DNA of 7,036 bases from an uncultured Oscillospiraceae bacterium (GTDB lineage: Bacteria > Bacillota > Clostridia > Oscillospirales > Ruminococcaceae). The translations under genes and the position numbers were made by a program. This document shows, in pieces, positions 1 through 4,153 of this stretch (the stretch's first letter is position 1; each line of letters opens with the position of its first letter). The stretch covers positions 1-7,036 of the forward strand of contig USOZ01000093.1 in NCBI GenBank assembly GCA_900556525.1, in the 5' to 3' direction. The notes below the pieces were generated by a model. It saw only the letters and a program-made list of their open reading frames with translations, did not search any database and had not been told where the DNA came from.

Positions 1-453
1 ATCGTTGTTGAACAGCAGACCAAGCTCGGCGAGCAGATCGAAACGGGTACTATTATAAAAGCCCTGCCGAGCGAGGAGCTGTTCCGCAACATCTTTTTCC
101 CGAATACTCCTTTGCATGACGGCGCGGTAATTATCCGCGACAATCTCATCTATGCGGCGGGCTGTTTTCTTCCGAAACCGCAGAAGGAAGAGCTTATCAA
201 TAAGGAGCTTGGTTCACGTCACCGCGCGGCTATAGGAATGAGCGAGGTTTCTGACGCTATCGTAATCATTGTTTCCGAGGAAACGGGAATAATTTCGATC
301 GCGGAAAACGGAACGCTCGAGAGAGGCTTCGACCGCGAGCGTTTAAGCGCATATCTGCGTGGAAAGCTGATGCCTATTTCGGTTGAAACGAAATGTAAAA
401 AGGAAAAGCAGAACAGACGCGGCAGAAAAAAGGGGGCGGAAGAACATGAGTAA
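1..453 (+). CDS. cdaA: Diadenylate cyclase CdaA, C-terminal part (5' end outside the window)
   Basis: The frame is open from base 1, so 150 C-terminal residues are visible and the N-terminal membrane helices lie upstream. CdaA makes cyclic di-AMP from two ATP at the membrane. The visible part is most of the DAC (DisA_N) domain: the catalytic D-G-A motif is at visible residues 40-42 (after Pro-Leu-His), and the ATP-binding R-H-R motif is at 73-75, in the context G-S-R-H-R-A-A followed by G-M-S-E. The last 20 or so residues form a Lys/Arg-rich tail ending in Glu-Glu-His-Glu, typical of a cytoplasmic end. The stop codon overlaps the start of cdaR by 8 bases, so the two are translated from one message. 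Both family motifs are intact, so the enzyme is expected to be active. Assignment to CdaA rather than DisA rests on the overlapping YbbR gene. Confidence 0.95.
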   Translation: MVVEQQTKLGEQIETGTIIKALPSEELFRNIFFPNTPLHDGAVIIRDNLIYAAGCFLPKPQKEELINKELGSRHRAAIGMSEVSDAIVIIVSEETGIISIAENGTLERGFDRERLSAYLRGKLMPISVETKCKKEKQNRRGRKKGAEEHE

Positions 454-1735
454 TTTATTCCGCAAATTCGCCTCGGGATTTTTCAATAATCTGAAAACAA
501 TAATTCAGGCGGTCGTTTTTTCAATAATAATCTGGTTTGTTATTTCAATTCAGATTTTCCCGAATATCACGCTTCATATTGCTAATGTAAAGCTTTCCTG
601 CACCCCGACGCAGTATATGCTGAATGAAAATTTGCAGATAGCTTCGGTCGATACTGAAAATGTAACGATTCAGATACAGGGAAAGCGTTATTCGATAGCG
701 AACCTTAACAATGAGGATTTTACGGCAAGCTGCGACCTTTCGGGAATATACGAATCGGGCGAGCATACGGTAAACGTCATTGTCGAACCGACGGACAAGT
801 CTACCGAATGTGAAATTCTCAGCGGGAATATCACAGCAAAAGTGCTTGTTGAAAAAATCGTTTCGCGCGAATTCCAGATTTCAACCTCGGCGAACAAGGT
901 AAGCGTTTCCGATGGAATGCAGATTGAAGGCTCGCTCACGGTTTCGCCGTCAACGGTAGTTGTAACGGGTGAGGAAAAGCTCGTTAATTCTATCGGAAAG
1001 GTCGAGGCTGAGCCGGTTTATACCGATCCGCTCGAGGAGAGCGCAGAACTTCGCGGCGAACTTGTTTTCTACAATCAGGCGGGCGTAAAGATGATAAGCC
1101 CCGAAATTTCCACGAATGAGAAGAATTTCACCGTAAGTATACCCGTTTATAAGGTAAAAACGCTGCCTCTTAACGTTAAATTTACGAATTATCCCGCGAA
1201 TTTTGACGCTGATACGCTGAAATATTCCATGTCGCTGACGGAACTTACTATCGCTTCGCCCGACAGCTCGGTAGACAATCTCGACGAGATTGATATAGGC
1301 GAAATTTCGCTAAATTCTCTTACGCTCAAGGATTTACAGGGCGGAGTCGCGCTTCCCGTAAAGCTGCCCGACGGGTATAAGAATATTTCGGGAAATAAGA
1401 CGGTAATGCTGTACTTTGAGGATTACGACAATTTCGGTCAGCTTGGATTTACCGTGCCGAGCGATAATATAAACGTGATAAATGCGCCGTCGAATTTCGA
1501 CGTGAAGGTGTTGACGAACCTGCTTACCGTGAATGTGGTCGGTCTTTCGTCGTACATTCAGGAGATGACATCGGACGACATTTACGCGACGGTAAACCTG
1601 CTCGGACTTGAGCTTTCCGAGGGAACAAAGACCGTTTCGGTTACATTCCGTCTTGCAGGAACAAATACAAAGGCATGGGTAACAGGCGAAGAATACAAGG
1701 TTGAGCTTCAGATAAGCGCTCAACTTGAGAACTAA
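446..1735 (+). CDS. cdaR: YbbR-domain membrane protein CdaR, regulator of CdaA
   Basis: A 429-residue protein with a short basic cytoplasmic N-terminus, one membrane helix at about residues 19-38 (Ile/Val/Phe/Trp-rich, ending at Pro39), and a long beta-rich extracellular part. The extracellular part reads as about four YbbR repeats (roughly 45-125, 135-230, 240-330 and 345-425), each with the recurring pattern of Val/Thr strands and phrases such as V-T-I-Q-I-Q-G and V-V-V-T-G. In known systems CdaR binds CdaA and modulates c-di-AMP synthesis. The start chosen is ATG 446, which overlaps the cdaA stop and has a purine-rich AGGGGG nine bases upstream. An in-frame start 63 bases earlier exists but would lie inside cdaA and place 21 very basic residues before the helix. 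Glucosamine mutase glmM, often third in this operon, is absent downstream. The gene ends just before a structured element and a terminator. Confidence 0.93.
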   Translation: MSNLFRKFASGFFNNLKTIIQAVVFSIIIWFVISIQIFPNITLHIANVKLSCTPTQYMLNENLQIASVDTENVTIQIQGKRYSIANLNNEDFTASCDLSGIYESGEHTVNVIVEPTDKSTECEILSGNITAKVLVEKIVSREFQISTSANKVSVSDGMQIEGSLTVSPSTVVVTGEEKLVNSIGKVEAEPVYTDPLEESAELRGELVFYNQAGVKMISPEISTNEKNFTVSIPVYKVKTLPLNVKFTNYPANFDADTLKYSMSLTELTIASPDSSVDNLDEIDIGEISLNSLTLKDLQGGVALPVKLPDGYKNISGNKTVMLYFEDYDNFGQLGFTVPSDNINVINAPSNFDVKVLTNLLTVNVVGLSSYIQEMTSDDIYATVNLLGLELSEGTKTVSVTFRLAGTNTKAWVTGEEYKVELQISAQLEN

Positions 1736-1738
1736 GGA

Positions 1739-1912
1739 AGCACTGAATTAAATCGCGGTACGCATCTTGCTTGCATATTTTCCGTAATCTTGCATGAAAA
1801 CTCCTTGAAATACATCAAGTATTCCTGCGTCGTTTTCGTGCAAGCACTGGGGGCGGCTTCCGCCTACGAAAAATCTGTCTGCGCAATCCGCATACCTGAT
1901 TTAATCAGCACT
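1739..1912. repeat. Structured intergenic element with terminal inverted repeats (MITE-like)
   Basis: The left end (1739-1763) and the reverse complement of the right end (1890-1912) match imperfectly over about 24 bases: AGCACTGAATTAAATC against AGTGCTGATTAAATC, then GGTACGC against GGTATGC. Inside are a 13-bp stem, 1789-1801 with 1832-1844, with a single G-T mismatch (wobble), a small nested hairpin CTTGA/TCAAG (1804-1819), and a hairpin GGCGG-CTT-CCGCC (1852-1864). There is no reading frame of any length. It begins four bases after the cdaR stop codon and ends shortly before the terminator. TA dinucleotides flank both ends (1733-1734 and 1915-1916), which could be a target duplication of the Tc1/IS630 kind. 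It may be a non-autonomous transposable element or a repeated structured RNA. Copy number in the genome is unknown from this window. Confidence 0.6.
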
Positions 1913-1923
1913 CTATAAAAAAG

Positions 1924-1963
1924 ACAGCCGTCGGACAAAATCGGCGGCTGTTTTCCCTTTTTT
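1924..1963 (+). terminator. Rho-independent terminator after cdaA-cdaR
   Basis: An 11-bp stem, 1924-1934 with 1941-1951, core ACAGCCG/CGGCTGT, has two G-T wobbles and a 6-base loop. It is followed by TTTT, three C and six T. A run of A before the stem could pair with the final T run, so it may also act on the opposite strand. It separates the c-di-AMP operon from the xpt unit. Confidence 0.85.
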
Positions 1964-2019
1964 GGCAATTAGCTACAAAATATTTGCGTATATATTTTTC
2001 ATTCTATTAAAAATACCAG

Positions 2020-2048
2020 TTGCAAAAATTGTCGAATTCTTATATAAT
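2020..2048 (+). promoter_or_regulatory. Sigma-A type promoter of xpt
   Basis: A -35 box TTGCAA (2020-2025) and a consensus -10 box TATAAT (2043-2048) are separated by exactly 17 bases, in an AT-rich stretch between the terminator and the xpt ribosome binding site. Transcription should begin near 2055, giving a leader of only about 34 bases. That is too short to hold a purine riboswitch, the element that often controls xpt in Firmicutes. Confidence 0.8.
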
Positions 2049-2072
2049 AAAAAATGTATTTTCAGTTTCCCT

Positions 2073-2080
2073 AAAAGGAG
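2073..2080 (+). promoter_or_regulatory. Ribosome binding site that fixes the TTG start of xpt
   Basis: AAAAGGAG is followed by 8 bases and then TTG at 2089. No ATG or GTG lies at a suitable distance, and the protein beginning at this TTG has the length and N-terminal sequence expected of Xpt. A longer in-frame reading from the TTG at 2020 would overlap the promoter and is not credible. Confidence 0.85.
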
Positions 2081-2088
2081 TGATATTT

Positions 2089-2667
2089 TTGCAGCTGCTC
2101 AAAGAGCGTATTCTTAAAGACGGCGTCGTTAAAGAAGGCGGCGTTCTTAAGGTTGACAGCTTTCTCAATCACCAGATCGATATTTCGCTTTACAAGGAGA
2201 TCGGTAAGGAATTCCGCCGCCGTTTTGCTGACTGCGAAGTGAACAAAATTCTTACGATAGAGGCTTCCGGGATCGGAATCGCCTGTGTAGCTGCGGAATA
2301 TTTCGGGAACTGTCCCGTTGTTTTCGCAAAGAAATCCGAAAGCAAGAACCTTGACGGCGAGTTGTACATGACAAAGGTCACTTCTTTCACAAAGGGCAGA
2401 GAATATAATGTAATCGTTTCAAAGAAGTTTATCGGCGAGGGCGATAAGGTGCTTATCATTGACGATTTTCTTGCTAACGGCTGTGCGCTTCTCGGGCTTA
2501 TGGAGCTTGTGGAGCAGTCGGGTGCGGAGCTTGTCGGAGCAGGCATTGTTATCGAAAAAGGATTCCAGAGAGGCGGAGATCTCATTCGCAAAAAGGGAAT
2601 TCGCGTAGAAAGCCTTGCGATAATTGACAGTATGGATGTTGGAAACAAGATCGTTTTCCGCGATTGA
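2089..2667 (+). CDS. xpt: Xanthine phosphoribosyltransferase
   Basis: A cytoplasmic enzyme that joins xanthine to PRPP to give XMP, part of purine salvage. The product has 192 residues, against 194 for the Bacillus subtilis protein. The N-terminus [10 protein letters not shown] and the block [10 protein letters not shown] (residues 22-31) are hallmarks of Xpt and not of other purine phosphoribosyltransferases. The PRPP-binding loop is [11 protein letters not shown] (121-131), with the two acidic residues at 125-126. G-I-V-I-E-K and R-V-E-S-L-A near the C-terminus also match. Translation starts at TTG, which may lower expression. The gene has its own promoter but no visible riboswitch. It is followed after 70 bases by a nucleoside-type transporter, with no terminator between, so co-transcription is likely. 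Confidence 0.95.
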   Translation: MQLLKERILKDGVVKEGGVLKVDSFLNHQIDISLYKEIGKEFRRRFADCEVNKILTIEASGIGIACVAAEYFGNCPVVFAKKSESKNLDGELYMTKVTSFTKGREYNVIVSKKFIGEGDKVLIIDDFLANGCALLGLMELVEQSGAELVGAGIVIEKGFQRGGDLIRKKGIRVESLAIIDSMDVGNKIVFRD

Positions 2668-2692
2668 GCGGAGGCGGCTTGTTCAAATAAAA

Positions 2693-2716
2693 GCTTCGGC
2701 GAACATTCGCCTAAGC
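2693..2716 (+). other. Stem-loop between xpt and the lipoprotein gene
   Basis: GCTT (2693-2696) pairs with AAGC (2713-2716) and GGCGA (2698-2702) pairs with TCGCC (2707-2711), with one C-T mismatch between the two helices and a loop of four bases. No T run follows, so it is not a terminator. It ends seven bases before the AAAGGAG site of the next gene. It could protect the 5' end of a processed lipoprotein message. This role is inferred. Confidence 0.55.
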
Positions 2717-2737
2717 GCAAAACAAAGGAGATTTACA

Positions 2738-3985
2738 ATGAAGATCAAGCAGACAACAGCAATTCTTGCTGCTGCGGCAATGCTGCTCACAGCTGCGGCT
2801 TGCAACAACGGCACAGAAACCACTACAACAACGACAGCTCCCGCTGCGAACGATGACGCGGCAGTTACGGACGCTGCACAGCCCACTGACGACGCAGCAG
2901 CTCCCGAAGCAACAAACGGCATTGCAAAGGACAAGATCAAGGTTGGCGTTATCCACATCGGCGATCCCGCAGACGGTTCCGGCTATTCCTACACACACGA
3001 CCTCGGTATTCAGGGAATGCAGGCTAATCTCGGTCTTAACGACGACCAGATCGTTCGTAAGATCAATATCAGCGACAGCGACACGGCTGCTACAAAGACC
3101 GCTATCGAAGAATGTGTTGCTGAAGGCTGCAACATTATCTTTACAACCAGCTACGGCTACATGGATACAACAGAAGCTCTTGCTCTCGAATATCCCGACG
3201 TATATTTCTCTCACGGCACAGGCTATAAGTCCAACGGCACAAACTTCAACAACTACTTCGGCAGAATTTATCAGGCTCGTTACCTCGCAGGTATCGCAGC
3301 AGGCTTAAAGACAACAAGCAACAAGATCGGCTATGTTTCCGCTTACGGCACAGAGCTTGCAGAAACCTGCAGCGGTATCAACGCTTTCGCTCTCGGCGTA
3401 CAGGCAGTAAACCCCGACGCTACCGTATATGTAAAGACTCTTTCTTCTTGGTTTGACCCCGCAAACGAAACCGCATACGCTGAAGCTCTTATCGAAATGG
3501 GCTGTGACGTAATCGCTCAGCACTGCGATACAGCTAACCCGCAGGTTGCTGCTCAGAACGCAGGCGTATTCGGCTGCGGTTACAACTCCGATATGACTGC
3601 ACAGGCTCCCGACGCTCACCTCGTTGCTCCTATCTGGCATTGGGACGTTTACTACACTGCTGCTGTACAGGCTGTTATCGACGGCACATGGGCTGAACTC
3701 GGCAACTACTACGCAGGTATGGAAGTTGGTCTTGTAGGCGTATCTCCCGTTTCCAAGAACTGCGACGAAAAGACACAGGGCTATATCGACGCTGTAACAG
3801 AACTCATCAAGAACGGCGAATGGGACGTATTCAGCGGTGTTGCACTTTCCTTTGATGAAAACGGAAACGTTGTAAAGACCGATTCTCCCCTTACCGACAA
3901 CACCGGCGCTGCTGTTGCTCCTGTTGACGACGCAACTATCACCGGCACAATGAACTACTTTGTTAAGGGCGTAGAGCTCGCATAA
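2738..3985 (+). CDS. BMP/PnrA-family substrate-binding lipoprotein of a nucleoside-type ABC transporter
   Basis: A 415-residue extracellular lipoprotein that captures substrate for the ABC transporter encoded next. It starts at ATG 2738 with AAAGGAG seven bases upstream. The signal peptide is residues 1-21 with lipobox T-A-A-A-C, so Cys22 is lipidated. A Thr/Ala/Asp-rich flexible linker (23-65) precedes the Bmp domain (about 66-412). Family markers include G-Y-S-Y-T-H-D-L-G near the start of the domain, Y-F-G-R-I-Y-Q-A-R-Y-L-A-G-I, and W-H-W-D-V-Y-Y. Known relatives bind purine nucleosides (PnrA, BmpA); neighbouring xpt supports a purine substrate, but the exact ligand is unproven. Codon use differs from its neighbours: after the signal peptide GCG is hardly used for Ala and Arg is mostly CGT or AGA, while the flanking genes are rich in GCG and CGC. 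This fits selection for high expression, expected of a binding protein. Confidence 0.92.
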   Translation: MKIKQTTAILAAAAMLLTAAACNNGTETTTTTTAPAANDDAAVTDAAQPTDDAAAPEATNGIAKDKIKVGVIHIGDPADGSGYSYTHDLGIQGMQANLGLNDDQIVRKINISDSDTAATKTAIEECVAEGCNIIFTTSYGYMDTTEALALEYPDVYFSHGTGYKSNGTNFNNYFGRIYQARYLAGIAAGLKTTSNKIGYVSAYGTELAETCSGINAFALGVQAVNPDATVYVKTLSSWFDPANETAYAEALIEMGCDVIAQHCDTANPQVAAQNAGVFGCGYNSDMTAQAPDAHLVAPIWHWDVYYTAAVQAVIDGTWAELGNYYAGMEVGLVGVSPVSKNCDEKTQGYIDAVTELIKNGEWDVFSGVALSFDENGNVVKTDSPLTDNTGAAVAPVDDATITGTMNYFVKGVELA

Positions 3986-3999
3986 AATCGACAATTTCA

Positions 4000-4021
4000 G
4001 GCGCAGACGACGGTCTGCGCC
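4000..4021 (+). other. Perfect stem-loop just after the lipoprotein gene
   Basis: GGCGCAGAC (4000-4008) pairs perfectly with GTCTGCGCC (4013-4021) around the loop GACG, 14 bases after the lipoprotein stop codon. No T run follows, so it is unlikely to terminate fully without help. A GC-rich stem here would block 3' exonucleases and stabilise the upstream message, as is known for binding-protein genes of other ABC operons. Confidence 0.75.
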
Positions 4022-4025
4022 ACTG

Positions 4026-4067
4026 CGAAAGCACCTTTACCGCCATGTGGCAGCAAGGGTGTTTTCG
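4026..4067 (+). other. Long imperfect stem-loop between lipoprotein and ATPase genes
   Basis: Thirteen bases CGAAAGCACCTTT (4026-4038) pair with AAGGGTGTTTTCG (4055-4067) through eleven Watson-Crick and two G-T pairs. An inner GCC/GGC helix is possible in the loop. It follows the perfect stem-loop by four bases. No clear T tail follows on this strand, so it probably gives partial termination or stabilises the 3' end. Confidence 0.6.
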
Positions 4068-4089
4068 TGGTTTCTGAACATTCTGTGAA

Positions 4090-4117
4090 TTTTCCGCCGT
4101 TTTGTGAAAGCGGAAAA
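4090..4117. other. Third stem-loop in the lipoprotein-ATPase gap
   Basis: TTTTCCGC (4090-4097) pairs with GCGGAAAA (4110-4117), and TTT/AAA can pair inside, leaving a small bulge. The A run after the stem would be a T run on the minus strand, so the structure could act as a terminator for minus-strand transcripts. On the plus strand it is only a hairpin. Confidence 0.45.
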
Positions 4118-4153
4118 AATCCTCGTTAAATTATTAAGAAATGTGGTGGTTTT

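Noticed and set aside
383..445. Upstream in-frame start for cdaR
   Set aside because: It lies deep inside cdaA, has no ribosome binding site, and would put 21 strongly basic residues ahead of the membrane helix; the ATG at 446 fits better.
1965..2088. Possible purine riboswitch upstream of xpt
   Set aside because: No conserved aptamer core or paired ends could be found, and the consensus promoter at 2020-2048 leaves no room for one in the transcript.
2190..2720. Minus-strand reading frame of 176 codons opposite xpt
   Set aside because: Xpt is certain on the plus strand; this product has no family features and no sensible ribosome binding site.
3305..3994. Long minus-strand reading frame (229 codons) opposite the lipoprotein gene
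   Set aside because: It is antisense to a clear lipoprotein, gives a Cys/Val/Ser-rich product with no recognisable domain, and exists only because of codon bias on the other strand.
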